From positions 1,116,001 through 1,180,000 of the forward strand of contig OZ245048.1 in the NCBI GenBank assembly GCA_965224435.1: a stretch of 64,000 bases of DNA. Direction: 5' to 3'. Positions 46,780 to 55,456 of this stretch are shown here, piece by piece. How positions within the stretch are numbered: the stretch's first letter is position 1; each line of letters opens with the position of its first letter. Position numbers and translations under genes: made by a program. The notes beneath the pieces are model-generated. The model searched no databases, was not told where the DNA came from, and saw only the letters and a list, made by a program, of their open reading frames with translations. Origin of the DNA: JAJRQY01 sp965224435. Lineage in GTDB: Bacteria; Actinomycetota; Acidimicrobiia; Acidimicrobiales; SZUA-35.

Positions 46780-46798
46780 AACTGTTAGGGGATCCGTC

Positions 46799-47491
46799 AT
46801 GACAGTGAGCTCGATCCAAGCCAGGATGCAGATGATTGAGTCTCGATTCGAGCCTAAATCTGGACCAGCCGGATCCGTCACCGCATCGTCGGTTGCTGGT
46901 GCGGACTTCAGCGCTCTACTCGAATTGGCCGATCAATCTCAAGATGGCCTTCATGCCCTTGGAGCTGGTACTCGAACCCTACGAGGATCGAGCACAACGA
47001 CAAGCAGCTCAACCTTTGGCCAATTGTTTGAACAACAACTTGCCTCGGCCCGAGTCCAGCTTTCTGGGTTTCGAGCGACCCTGGTCGGCCAAGGACTCGT
47101 TGAAGGACCAGCTGAGATCCGCTATCAGGAACTGTTCGAGCAGGCTGGGCGCCGACACGACATTGACCCGGCCTTGCTGGCAGCAGTGGCGTCGGTTGAA
47201 TCGGGGTTTGACCCGACTGCTCAGAGTCCTGCAGGAGCCCAAGGCTTGATGCAGTTCATGCCTGCGACCGCTTCAGAAATGGGCGTTGACCCCTTCGACC
47301 CGGCCTCCGCCATTGATGGAGCCGCCCGCTACCTCAAGCGTGAAATTCAACGCTTCGGATCAATCGAACTGGCCGCCGCTGCGTATAACGCCGGAGCTGG
47401 TGCGGTTTCTCAACATGGCGGAGTCCCTCCATTCGCCGAAACCCAGAACTATGTCAAGAAGGTTCTCTCTGCCTATGAGGCTCGACGATGA
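46799..47491 (+). CDS. Lytic transglycosylase (SLT domain) of the flagellar operon
   Basis: 230 residues from the ATG at 46799; longer upstream reading is through the repeat array and rejected. The SLT fold is clear: RYQELFEQAGRRHDIDPALLAAVASVESGFDP (catalytic Glu in VESGFD), GAQGLMQFMPATASEMGV and YNAGAGAVSQHGGVPPFAETQNYVKKV. It probably opens peptidoglycan for rod passage, the job done by the FlgJ muramidase domain elsewhere. There is no obvious signal peptide, so export through the flagellar apparatus is likely. Its stop overlaps the fliK ATG. Confidence 0.9.
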   Translation: MTVSSIQARMQMIESRFEPKSGPAGSVTASSVAGADFSALLELADQSQDGLHALGAGTRTLRGSSTTTSSSTFGQLFEQQLASARVQLSGFRATLVGQGLVEGPAEIRYQELFEQAGRRHDIDPALLAAVASVESGFDPTAQSPAGAQGLMQFMPATASEMGVDPFDPASAIDGAARYLKREIQRFGSIELAAAAYNAGAGAVSQHGGVPPFAETQNYVKKVLSAYEARR

Positions 47492-49218
47492 ATAACCAGA
47501 TTGCCCCCAAGCAGGCCGCCATCAGCCACCTTTCTCCGAATCCGGTGAAGGATCCGACTGGTGTCAGAACTCGCGATAGGCGCCATCCTGATCAATCCGA
47601 TCGATTCGCTCGATCCGAGCGGACAGACTCCTTCGGGAGTGCTCTTCGGCGAGCCGTACAGAAGTCTCGTGATGGGCGTGTTGATACAGACCGAGCGGTG
47701 ACTAAGGCTCGTGATGAGCGCCGATCGGCGAGCAATGATCGGCCACGCGTCAGTGACCGGAGGTCACCGCAGTCCGAGTCAGTCAAGTCGCTGAAACGCT
47801 TGGATGAGCGAGCTTCGGTCGAGGACATGCATGCGCGTGAGGCGGGAAAGCTCGTCGAGACCGAGCAGTCCGATGAGTCCGGTCCGGCCAACGAAACTGA
47901 CACCTCCAATACTTCGAACGAGCAGCTAGAGCAACAACAACAGCAACAGGCAAATTCGACAATCGGTCATACAGCAGAACTGGTTCTGAATCCGCAGCTC
48001 ATTGTAGAAGCAGTCGCCGCCGACCTGCCTGACGTAGAAGCACAAGACGTGTTGACGGCCGACGATGAAATGCTGCTTGAGGCTGAAACGACTGGCGCCC
48101 CGCCCGCTAGCGCTGACCCTGCTGAAGGCGGAGCCGTGGACAGCCAAGGTCTAGAGGCCAGGGTGGCCACGGCCATCAATCTCGAAGAAGGTGCAAGCAG
48201 TTCTCAGGCTCCCGAACCTGATCTGTTCGATGGCGAGAATGAGCAAGGTATGACCTTGGAGTCTTCTGAATCGAATACCGGCAACCTCAATGGCAGGACC
48301 CGACAGTCCGAGCATGCCTCCCTCGGTGGTTCTGGCCAGAAGAAGCTCGAGCAAACGGCTATCAGTGGCTTGGCACAACAAGCGGCCAGCCCTTCTCCGG
48401 TCACAGATTCGGACGACCTAGCGTCTATGGCCGAGACTGTTGGAGAATCAGCCATAGACGACCCGCAAGTTCAGGGCGTCAATCTTGATGCGAAGAACTC
48501 AACCGAGAGCCAATCCGGTGATGGGCAGGCAGCCAGCGATTCTTCGTTGAACGACAAAGGTCACTCGACCGATGGTCCGACGGAAACTGCCAGCCAAGGC
48601 GGTGGTGCTGTCCGACAAGAGGGCCCGGCGAATCTATTGACCCAACCAATCCTCGCCAACAGTGGCTCAGCGGCCTCGACCTCAATCGTTGACGCCGCGT
48701 CCGAAGTGAGCGCCGCTGATGCTCGAGTGCTTTCGGCGGAGTTGCCGTCGACAGACGGGCGCTCCGGTGATGCCGTGTGGCGTCAGGTTCAGCGAGCAAT
48801 CGGTGCCATTCGCAATCTTGGCGAGGGAGACCATGAGTTCAAGATTCGGCTCACTCCCCGCGAACTTGGTTCCGTCACCATCGACATTCGGTCTTCCGAA
48901 GGTGGTATCGCCATCGGACTCGTGACCGAGACGTCGGCGGCATCGGATCGCTTGAATGAACAGCGTGACCAGCTATTACAAGAGCTAGCGAAGAGCGGTC
49001 TTGACTCCTCGTCGGTGGATATCTCCGAAGAGGGTTCCAGCTTCGGCCTTCACGCTGGCGGAGCAGGGAGCGGTGAAGGGAAGGACGTATCCGAGTCTGA
49101 ATCATCCGGTATGAGCGAGCAAGATCACCAACCGGTGGATCGTACTGCCCAGTCACCTCGCCGCACCTTGGGATTGAATCAGCCCGGTGGGCTTGGTCGA
49201 CTGGATATGGCCCTATGA
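47488..49218 (+). CDS. fliK: Flagellar hook-length control protein FliK
   Basis: 576 residues. Most of the protein is a Ser/Gln/Asp/Glu-rich, probably disordered ruler with a polyglutamine patch (LEQQQQQQANS near residue 150). The C-terminal domain ~430-530 shows AIRNLGEGDHEFKIRLTPRELGSVTIDIRSSEGGIAIGLVTETSAASDRLNEQRDQLLQELAKSGLD, the Flg_hook substrate-specificity switch that acts on FlhB. Located between the transglycosylase and flgD as expected. Confidence 0.92.
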   Translation: MNNQIAPKQAAISHLSPNPVKDPTGVRTRDRRHPDQSDRFARSERTDSFGSALRRAVQKSRDGRVDTDRAVTKARDERRSASNDRPRVSDRRSPQSESVKSLKRLDERASVEDMHAREAGKLVETEQSDESGPANETDTSNTSNEQLEQQQQQQANSTIGHTAELVLNPQLIVEAVAADLPDVEAQDVLTADDEMLLEAETTGAPPASADPAEGGAVDSQGLEARVATAINLEEGASSSQAPEPDLFDGENEQGMTLESSESNTGNLNGRTRQSEHASLGGSGQKKLEQTAISGLAQQAASPSPVTDSDDLASMAETVGESAIDDPQVQGVNLDAKNSTESQSGDGQAASDSSLNDKGHSTDGPTETASQGGGAVRQEGPANLLTQPILANSGSAASTSIVDAASEVSAADARVLSAELPSTDGRSGDAVWRQVQRAIGAIRNLGEGDHEFKIRLTPRELGSVTIDIRSSEGGIAIGLVTETSAASDRLNEQRDQLLQELAKSGLDSSSVDISEEGSSFGLHAGGAGSGEGKDVSESESSGMSEQDHQPVDRTAQSPRRTLGLNQPGGLGRLDMAL

Positions 49219-49246
49219 GAACGTCATTTGAGAAGGAGAGCAAATC

Positions 49247-50146
49247 ATGCCAGTGACAGCAGTGGCGGGACAGACCGCAGCAACCGACCTGATCGGTGTG
49301 TACGGCAAGAAAGAGGAAAAGGACGAGGGCCCGGACAATTCGATGGGCAAGGACGCGTTCCTGAAACTCCTGGTTGCCCAACTCAAGTATCAAGACCCCA
49401 TGAATCCCAGCAAATCCGAAGACTTCATCGCTACCACGGCCCAATTCACCATGGTGGAGAAACTGGATGAGCTGACCGAGCTCACGCGATCCAATGCGGC
49501 AACAGATTCGCTGACCACGGCATCGGCCTTGATTGGCAAGGAGGTGACGGTCACTGGACCCGACGGTGAGCCGCAGACCTCGATCGTTCGCCGGACTCAG
49601 CTCATTGGTGGTGAGGTGATGGTTATCACCGATCTCGGCACCGTTGCCCTCAATCAGATCATCGGCATTGGAGCGGTCGGAAGCAGTCAAGCCAAGAACA
49701 GTCCAGTTGTCAAGACCGATCCGGTTACGGACACAGTTCCAGCTACGGACACAGTTCCAGAGGCAACTGCTGATCCGGTCACTGAGGCCACAACTGACCC
49801 AACAACAGACCCCGACACAACAATCGACACAGCAATCGACACAACAATCGACACCAGTACTGACGGCACGGATGGCGACAGTACGGAGACGACACAAGGA
49901 GCGACAACACAAGACTTACCGACGGAAACTACGGGCACGGACGCCACTGAACCTGTCACTACAGCTATTCAAGACCCAGCTAACCGAGACCCGGTCACAA
50001 CCAGTGATCCGGTCACCAACCAAGACATCAGTAGCAATCCACAAACTGTTCCAACAAGCACAGTTTCACCAACCCCAGCACCCGTCGTAGAAGACGACGA
50101 TGCAGCAACCGTGACCATCACACCAATTTCCACCGAGGAGTCATAA
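49247..50146 (+). CDS. flgD: Hook-capping protein FlgD with long Thr/Asp-rich tail
   Basis: 299 residues. The FlgD N-terminus is intact: MGKDAFLKLLVAQLKYQDPMNPSKSEDFIATTAQFTMVEKLDELTEL. A short Ig-like segment (ALIGKEVTVTGPDGEPQTSIVRRTQLIGGEVMVITDLGTVALNQIIGIGAV) follows. The last ~140 residues are a low-complexity Thr/Asp/Pro tail with 18-bp repeats (49727-49760) and 12-bp repeats (49813-49854), unusual for FlgD. FlgD caps the growing hook and is then shed. A good GAAGGAGAG ribosome site precedes the ATG. Confidence 0.92.
   Translation: MPVTAVAGQTAATDLIGVYGKKEEKDEGPDNSMGKDAFLKLLVAQLKYQDPMNPSKSEDFIATTAQFTMVEKLDELTELTRSNAATDSLTTASALIGKEVTVTGPDGEPQTSIVRRTQLIGGEVMVITDLGTVALNQIIGIGAVGSSQAKNSPVVKTDPVTDTVPATDTVPEATADPVTEATTDPTTDPDTTIDTAIDTTIDTSTDGTDGDSTETTQGATTQDLPTETTGTDATEPVTTAIQDPANRDPVTTSDPVTNQDISSNPQTVPTSTVSPTPAPVVEDDDAATVTITPISTEES
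49727..49854 (+). repeat. Short in-frame tandem repeats in the flgD tail
   Basis: ACGGACACAGTTCCAGCT (49727-49744) is repeated for 16 bp at 49745-49760; from 49813 CGACACAACAAT-type 12-bp units repeat three times and partly a fourth. Unit lengths are multiples of three, so copy-number change would lengthen or shorten the Thr/Asp tail without breaking the frame. Confidence 0.8.
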
Positions 50147-50149
50147 CTC

Positions 50150-51388
50150 ATGATCCGATCCATGTACACCGCCGTCGCTGGCCTACGAGCCCATCAAACA
50201 ATGATGGACGTCGTCGGTGACAATATTGCCAACGTCAATACCGCCGGTTTCAAGAAAAACCAGGTCGTATTCGCCGACATGCTCAGCCAGACCCTGAACG
50301 GAGCTGGCGCACCCCGAGAGGATCTCGGCGGGACAAACCCTGCCCAGGTCGGCCTCGGCGTCAAGGTCTCATCAGTGGCCAAGAACTTTGGCCAGGGCGC
50401 CCTTCAACGCACCGGTCGTGACCTTGACATGTCCATTGAAGGCGATGGCTTCTTTGTCCTGGAGTTCGCCGGGGAGCAACACTTCACCCGCGCTGGCTCG
50501 TTCTTCCTTGACGCTGATGGCCGCTTGACCACCAGCGATGGTGGCTTGGTTCAAGGCTGGCAAGCAGACGCAAGTGGTATTGTTGACCCCAGCGAAACAA
50601 CCAAGGGAATCAAGGTTGCCGTCGGCGACCAGATCACCCCGATTCCGACATCTGAAGTCGCCCTCGGCGGCAACTTGTCATCCGAAGCACCGATCGGGAC
50701 AGAAGCATTTGCTGGTCTTGACATCTTTGACCTGCAGGGCAATCCAATCGCTGCCAGCCTGACCTTCACCAAGTCAGCAGTCAACGAATGGACCGTGTCT
50801 GGCACCTATGGCGACAACGGTGATGTCTTGGTCTTGAGTGACAATGTCCTGACTTTTGGAGTCGACGGTGAACTCACCGGCCCAGCTGACTTCAGCATCA
50901 ACTTCGCTGCTGGTGCAGTGCCCAATGCTGGTGCTGTTGAGATGTTCATCTCCGGAAACGGAGCCCGCCGATTTACTCAATTCGGCGGCTCAACTGCCAT
51001 CAACGCCATCAATCAGAACGGTTCGGCCACGGGTACCTTGCAGTCGGTCAGCGTCGGCCAGGACGGAACACTTGTCGGTGCTTACTCCAACGGTCAGGTT
51101 CGCCCAATCGCCCAGGTGGCATTGGCAACATTTTCCAACGCTGAAGGTCTTGAACGAGTCGGCGGATCGGCGTTCCGGTCTTCCATCAACTCGGGCCTGG
51201 CCCAGATCGGGCTCGCCGGGTCTGGTGGTCGAGGACTTATGGCCCCGGGAACCCTGGAAATGTCCAATGTTGACCTGGCCGAAGAATTCACCCAGCTCAT
51301 CCGGGCCCAGCGTGGTTTCCAGGCGAATTCCCGAGTGGTGACATCATCGGACGAACTCCTGCAAGAGATCGTCAACCTGAAGCGCTAG
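50150..51388 (+). CDS. flgE: Flagellar hook protein FlgE
   Basis: 412 residues. N-terminus MIRSMYTAVAGLRAHQTMMDVVGDNIANVNTAGFKKNQVVFADML, middle MSIEGDGFFVLEFAGEQHFTRAGSFFLDADGRLTTSDGGLVQGW and the end VDLAEEFTQLIRAQRGFQANSRVVTSSDELLQEIVNLKR. Length and the ~200-residue central domain point to the hook rather than the rod proteins FlgF/FlgG, which are absent from the window. Last gene of the basal-body operon. Confidence 0.93.
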   Translation: MIRSMYTAVAGLRAHQTMMDVVGDNIANVNTAGFKKNQVVFADMLSQTLNGAGAPREDLGGTNPAQVGLGVKVSSVAKNFGQGALQRTGRDLDMSIEGDGFFVLEFAGEQHFTRAGSFFLDADGRLTTSDGGLVQGWQADASGIVDPSETTKGIKVAVGDQITPIPTSEVALGGNLSSEAPIGTEAFAGLDIFDLQGNPIAASLTFTKSAVNEWTVSGTYGDNGDVLVLSDNVLTFGVDGELTGPADFSINFAAGAVPNAGAVEMFISGNGARRFTQFGGSTAINAINQNGSATGTLQSVSVGQDGTLVGAYSNGQVRPIAQVALATFSNAEGLERVGGSAFRSSINSGLAQIGLAGSGGRGLMAPGTLEMSNVDLAEEFTQLIRAQRGFQANSRVVTSSDELLQEIVNLKR

Positions 51389-51468
51389 TAACTGAACTCT
51401 TTCCTATTCGCTAACCCACGTGGAGGCACGTTTCGCAGATTCGCATTTGAAGTATCCAATCCGTGGTG

Positions 51469-51492
51469 AAGGGGACCCGAGAGGGTCCCCTT
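51469..51492 (+). terminator. Terminator-like hairpin after flgE
   Basis: AAGGGGACCC (51469-51478) and GGGTCCCCTT (51483-51492) form a perfect 10-bp stem with a GAGA tetraloop, 81 nt after the flgE stop. Only two Ts end the stem. It separates the flagellar operon from the receiver/nhaA pair. Confidence 0.65.
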
Positions 51493-51614
51493 CCCGCGTC
51501 TAGGCGCAAACCCCTATAGAGGCCAGATTTGCGGACCCCAGCGCTACGTAAGCGTGTGCAACGAATACGCATGCTTCCCTCATGATCCGGCGGCCCTTAC
51601 CGAGTCTGCCGCTA

Positions 51615-51663
51615 GATCGACTTCAAGGATGGAGTCGATCAGACAACGCAAGACCAAGGATGG
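51615..51663 (+). promoter_or_regulatory. Twin CAAGGATGG leader of the receiver-like gene (CsrA-type)
   Basis: GATCGACT (51615-51622) and AGTCGATC (51633-51640) form an 8-bp stem whose 10-nt loop contains CAAGGATGG. The identical 9-mer recurs 31 bp later (51655-51663) as the Shine-Dalgarno region of the ATG at 51670. CAAGGATG matches the core of the CsrA SELEX consensus, and a loop site plus an SD site is the classic repressing layout. Confidence 0.55.
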
Positions 51664-51669
51664 TTCACC

Positions 51670-52248
51670 ATGTCACGGGAGTCTGATGGCTCGGATGTTT
51701 TCGAAGAATTGTTTGGGGACATACCCCCGGCTTCGTCGACCCCTGAGTCACGAGACTCCTTATCGTGGCACCCCCGAAGGCTGACTTCAGTGTTCGTGGT
51801 GAATCCGTCGGAGCTTGCCCAGCTTGGCTGGTACCACACCTTGTATCACGTGAGTGATTTGCTCCTGGTTGGCACCGGCAGTACTGCTCAAGACGCAGTG
51901 GCCGCTATCAGTGACGGTTGGGCAGATCTGGTGCTGATTGATGAGGACACCGACGCTTCGTCGGGTTTGGAAATTGAGCAAGACCTCCTTCGCCGACCGG
52001 TGAAGGCTCGGTACCTGTTCACCTCCGATCGGTCCGATCAACGGGCAGACCCCGATCAGAACCTGCGGGGAGCCACCCCTTTCTTGCGTACCCAAGGCGG
52101 CGTGAATGAGCTGGTCATCGACCTTCGCTCGGCAGTTGACGCCATGTTCAACAACAAGGAGGCCCTGCTTCAACAGCAAGGTCTCTCCCTGGGGTCCTAC
52201 CCGGACCCCAGCCGTATCGAAGCAAGAGCTAGAGGAACAAAACCATGA
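51670..52248 (+). CDS. Stand-alone receiver-like protein (degenerate REC domain)
   Basis: 192 residues. After a ~35-residue acidic leader, TSVFVVNPSELAQLGWYHTLYHVSDLLLVGTGSTAQDAVAAISDGWADLVLIDEDTD..GLEIEQDLL follows the NarL-type receiver pattern strand by strand. The acidic pair after strand 1 is replaced by NP; the Asp of LVLID is kept; the conserved Lys is Arg (GATPFLRTQG). There is no output domain. Phosphorylation is therefore doubtful and the protein may act as a binding partner. Its stop overlaps the nhaA ATG by four bases, so the two are co-translated. Confidence 0.6.
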   Translation: MSRESDGSDVFEELFGDIPPASSTPESRDSLSWHPRRLTSVFVVNPSELAQLGWYHTLYHVSDLLLVGTGSTAQDAVAAISDGWADLVLIDEDTDASSGLEIEQDLLRRPVKARYLFTSDRSDQRADPDQNLRGATPFLRTQGGVNELVIDLRSAVDAMFNNKEALLQQQGLSLGSYPDPSRIEARARGTKP

Positions 52249-53675
52249 GCACTCACTCAACAGCGGATCGCAATCTCGATCCTCCCAGCCCCGTCGATCG
52301 ACTACGTGATCCAATCCATCGACTCATTCACCTCGAAAACATGTCGGGCATCGCCCTCATTGTTGGTGCGGCGATTGCGGTGGCACTAGCCACATCGCCA
52401 CTGGCCCACACCGTCGAGGAGTTCTGGCACACTCACCTAACTATCCAGGTTGGTTCCGTCCACCTCAATGAGTCCTTGCTTCACTGGGTCAATGATGGCC
52501 TGATGACGGTCTTCTTCCTGGTTGCTGGTCTGGAGATCAAGCGAGAGCTCGTCACCGGTGATCTAAAAAGTCCTCGCAAGGCGGCGCTTCCTGTTGCCGC
52601 CGCAGCCGGTGGCATGATCGTGCCCGCTCTCCTCTTCTTCGCCCTCGCTCGCGGAACAGATGTATCCGGCGGTTGGGGTATCCCCATGGCCACCGACATT
52701 GCCTTTGCTGTTGGAATCCTCACCCTGCTTGGCGATCGAGTGCCGAGTAAACTCAAGATGTTCCTACTGACCCTGGCCATCGTTGATGACCTTGGGGCCA
52801 TTGTGGTTATCGCCATCTTCTATAGCTCTTCCCTGAACATGACCTACCTCGGCATGGCGGCAGCCGGGCTGGCGACCATGGCCCTGCTCAAGCAGCTGGG
52901 AATCTGGTGGACGCCCATCTACATCCTTCTTGGAATGGGAGTCTGGCTTGCGACCTTCGAGTCGGGTGTGCACGCCACCCTCGCCGGTGTTGCTTGTGGT
53001 CTTCTTGCTCCAGCCGTTCCTCGTCGACCCTCTCGCACATCGAGTAACGCTCGACCGGAATCAACGGTTGATGAACTCAAGAGCATCATCTTCGACACTC
53101 GCGAAACTCGATCAGTCGCTGACCGGCTTATCAACCAACTCCATCCCTGGACCGCCCTGCTCATCATCCCGATCTTTGCCCTTGGCAATGCCGGGGTCAG
53201 TGTTGCCCCATCTGTTGTCGGTGAGGCAGCGACCACGGTTATCTTCCGTGCCGTCCTCGTCGGTTTGGTCCTCGGTAAACCGATCGGCATCGTCGGAGCC
53301 TGCTACCTCGCAGTAAAGAGCGGCGTGGCCGTCCTACCTAGGGGCGTCGGATGGAACCATATTGTTGGCGTCGGATTCCTCGGAGGAATCGGCTTCACCG
53401 TTTCGATCTTTATCAGCGGTCTGGCCTATGAGGCCGAGAGCGTTGTTGGCCACTCCAAGATTGCCATCTTGTTCGCCTCTGTCCTTGCCTCGGTCGTCGG
53501 TGCGGCCATCTTGGCCAAGGCCGGTTCGGGAGCTGACCCTATTCCTGAAGATGACTCTGTGTCTGATGAAGACTTTGCTGAGCTTGCCTCGTCGGGGTCC
53601 TCTGAGACGATCGGTGCTGCATCGAATCCGAAACCATCCACCAGGACACGCCGACAAACCAACGTTCGTAGCTGA
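52245..53675 (+). CDS. nhaA: Na+/H+ antiporter NhaA
   Basis: 476 residues with about 12 membrane helices. Family signatures include NDGLMTVFFLVAGLEIKRELVTGDL, GWGIPMATDIAFAVGILTLLGDRVP and FLLTLAIVDDLGAIVVIAIFYSS with the paired Asp ion site in IVDD. It exports Na+ in exchange for H+. The ~60-residue hydrophilic C-terminus is extra. Coupled start within the receiver-like gene suggests regulation of Na+ export with motility, perhaps for a Na+-driven motor in salt water; that link is inference. Confidence 0.95.
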   Translation: MSTHSTADRNLDPPSPVDRLRDPIHRLIHLENMSGIALIVGAAIAVALATSPLAHTVEEFWHTHLTIQVGSVHLNESLLHWVNDGLMTVFFLVAGLEIKRELVTGDLKSPRKAALPVAAAAGGMIVPALLFFALARGTDVSGGWGIPMATDIAFAVGILTLLGDRVPSKLKMFLLTLAIVDDLGAIVVIAIFYSSSLNMTYLGMAAAGLATMALLKQLGIWWTPIYILLGMGVWLATFESGVHATLAGVACGLLAPAVPRRPSRTSSNARPESTVDELKSIIFDTRETRSVADRLINQLHPWTALLIIPIFALGNAGVSVAPSVVGEAATTVIFRAVLVGLVLGKPIGIVGACYLAVKSGVAVLPRGVGWNHIVGVGFLGGIGFTVSIFISGLAYEAESVVGHSKIAILFASVLASVVGAAILAKAGSGADPIPEDDSVSDEDFAELASSGSSETIGAASNPKPSTRTRRQTNVRS

Positions 53676-53772
53676 GTAGCCCACCACTCAGTTCCGCCCT
53701 CTCAAGTTCACCCCCTCAGATTCACTTATTCACAACTCACCAAACTCACGCTGTCAACGAAGGAGGCTCGCC

Positions 53773-55404
53773 GTGCCCCCCATCTCCAAGCCGATTTTTT
53801 CGGACTCAACCTTCCCAGAAGCCCATGACCTAGACCCACTGGACTCCGACTCGGTCGACGCAGGTCAACCTGCGAATAGTGCCGGGGGACCGATGCTGGA
53901 CATCAGCATTGACGAGCTTCTGGTCGACCCAGACGCCATCCCTTCACCTCCGATGCTGGTGATGCAGATCATTCGCCTGGCTGATGACCCAGATGTATCA
54001 ATCCCCAAGCTCTCCAAGCTGGTTGAGCAAGACGCGCCGCTTGCAGCGAAGTTTGTTCGAATGGCGAATTCCAGCCTGTTCAGTCCTTCCCGTGAGATCA
54101 CCTCGGTTCAGCGGGCCTTGGTCGTAGTCGGTCTGCGCTCGGTACGAATCCTGGCCTTGTCGACTTCGATGAAGAGTCTTCTGCCGCCAACGGCTGGAGG
54201 ACTGGAATGCGAAGAGGCCAGGCGTCGAAGTCTGGTCAACGCCATTGCGTCAAAGTTGTTCCTTGAACGATTGGACAAGGACACCGCAGAGCAGGCATTT
54301 CTTGCTGGCTTGCTTGGTCACATCGGCATGCTGGTCATCGCAGCTGAAGCGCCGGAGGTTTACTCGGTACTAATTGAAGAAGGCGGCGAATGGCCGAGCG
54401 CTACACGACAAATGCAGGTTCTCGGCTTTACGGCCGACGAACTCACGGCTCGTCTCACCGCGAAGTGGGGGTTGCCAGACTCGATCTCTGAGGGAATTCG
54501 TTGTCGAAGTGGTCTTGAGGCTATGGACAGCGGCGCCGAGGCCAGTACCAAGCTGATGCTTCGTGGCCTTGAAGCTGGCTGTGTTGCGGAGGAAGTCTTG
54601 TGCGGCAATAACTCGGGAGAGGCGCTTCGTGATCTGGCCGAGGTGGCACACGAAAGCTTCGGTATGGATCTTGATGCGGTTAGTCGAGTCCTACTTGATA
54701 TCGAGCCAGTCTTGGAGGAGACAGCGGGGCTTCTGAGCTTTGACCTTCCTCCTGGGAATAGTCACGCTGAACTGTTGGCCGAGGCGATGGGCAAGATGCA
54801 GAACATCTCGCTCGACGCGGTGTCAGCATTCAGTCGGGAGAGTCAGGCTGTGGAAGAACTCTCCCAACGAAACCGAGCACTTGAAACCGAAAACAGGCAA
54901 GACGATCTGACTGGTTTGCTGAACCGCCGCGGCTTTGATGCAGTCTTGTCGAGTGAGATCGACAAGCGTTTGCAGGAGCCACAAGAAGATGCTCTTGGTT
55001 TGCTGGTATTCGACATTGACTTCTTCAAGAAGGTGAACGACACCTACGGTCATCAAGTTGGTGATGAGGTACTTCGTGAAGTCGGGCATGCTTTCCGTCG
55101 AATCAGTCGCAAGAGCGAGTTTGTCGCCAGACAAGGCGGCGAAGAATTCGCCCTGATTCTGCCTAACACGAATCTCGAAGAGATGAAGCAGGCGGCTGAG
55201 CGACTACGCAACGAGGTGGCCGAGATCATGCTTAGCGCCGATGGGGAGACGGTGTCGCTCACCATCAGCGCTGGTGGAGCTGCGGTGAACCAGGTGGGTG
55301 AGGATGGAGTCATCCAAAGGCTGTATGAGCGAGCGGACCAGCTCCTCTATGAAGCCAAGCGGAACGGACGAAACCGCAGTGTCATCGACGACAGCCTGAT
55401 CTAA
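53773..55404 (+). CDS. HDOD-GGDEF signalling protein (putative diguanylate cyclase)
   Basis: 543 residues from a GTG (53773) with AAGGAGG eight bases upstream. HDOD domain at ~50-250 (PPMLVMQIIRLADDPDVSIPKLSKLVEQDAPLAAKFVRMANSSLF, VQRALVVVGLRSVRILALS); linker helix; GGDEF domain at ~380-540 with QDDLTGLLNRRGFD, FDIDFFKKVNDTYGHQVGDEVL and the intact active site GGEEF (455-459). The inhibitory RxxD site five residues before it reads RKSE, so product inhibition may be lost. It probably makes cyclic di-GMP, which usually controls motility; its position beside the flagellar locus fits. Confidence 0.88.
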   Translation: MPPISKPIFSDSTFPEAHDLDPLDSDSVDAGQPANSAGGPMLDISIDELLVDPDAIPSPPMLVMQIIRLADDPDVSIPKLSKLVEQDAPLAAKFVRMANSSLFSPSREITSVQRALVVVGLRSVRILALSTSMKSLLPPTAGGLECEEARRRSLVNAIASKLFLERLDKDTAEQAFLAGLLGHIGMLVIAAEAPEVYSVLIEEGGEWPSATRQMQVLGFTADELTARLTAKWGLPDSISEGIRCRSGLEAMDSGAEASTKLMLRGLEAGCVAEEVLCGNNSGEALRDLAEVAHESFGMDLDAVSRVLLDIEPVLEETAGLLSFDLPPGNSHAELLAEAMGKMQNISLDAVSAFSRESQAVEELSQRNRALETENRQDDLTGLLNRRGFDAVLSSEIDKRLQEPQEDALGLLVFDIDFFKKVNDTYGHQVGDEVLREVGHAFRRISRKSEFVARQGGEEFALILPNTNLEEMKQAAERLRNEVAEIMLSADGETVSLTISAGGAAVNQVGEDGVIQRLYERADQLLYEAKRNGRNRSVIDDSLI

Positions 55405-55456
55405 GTACATAGCGAATCCAGAACAGTAAAGACGACGAGCCAGGGATTGGATCGTC

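Noticed and set aside
46376..46798. N-terminal extension of the transglycosylase through the fliJ-like gene.
   Set aside because: It reads the fliJ-like gene and the repeat in the wrong frame; the SLT protein has a natural start at 46799.
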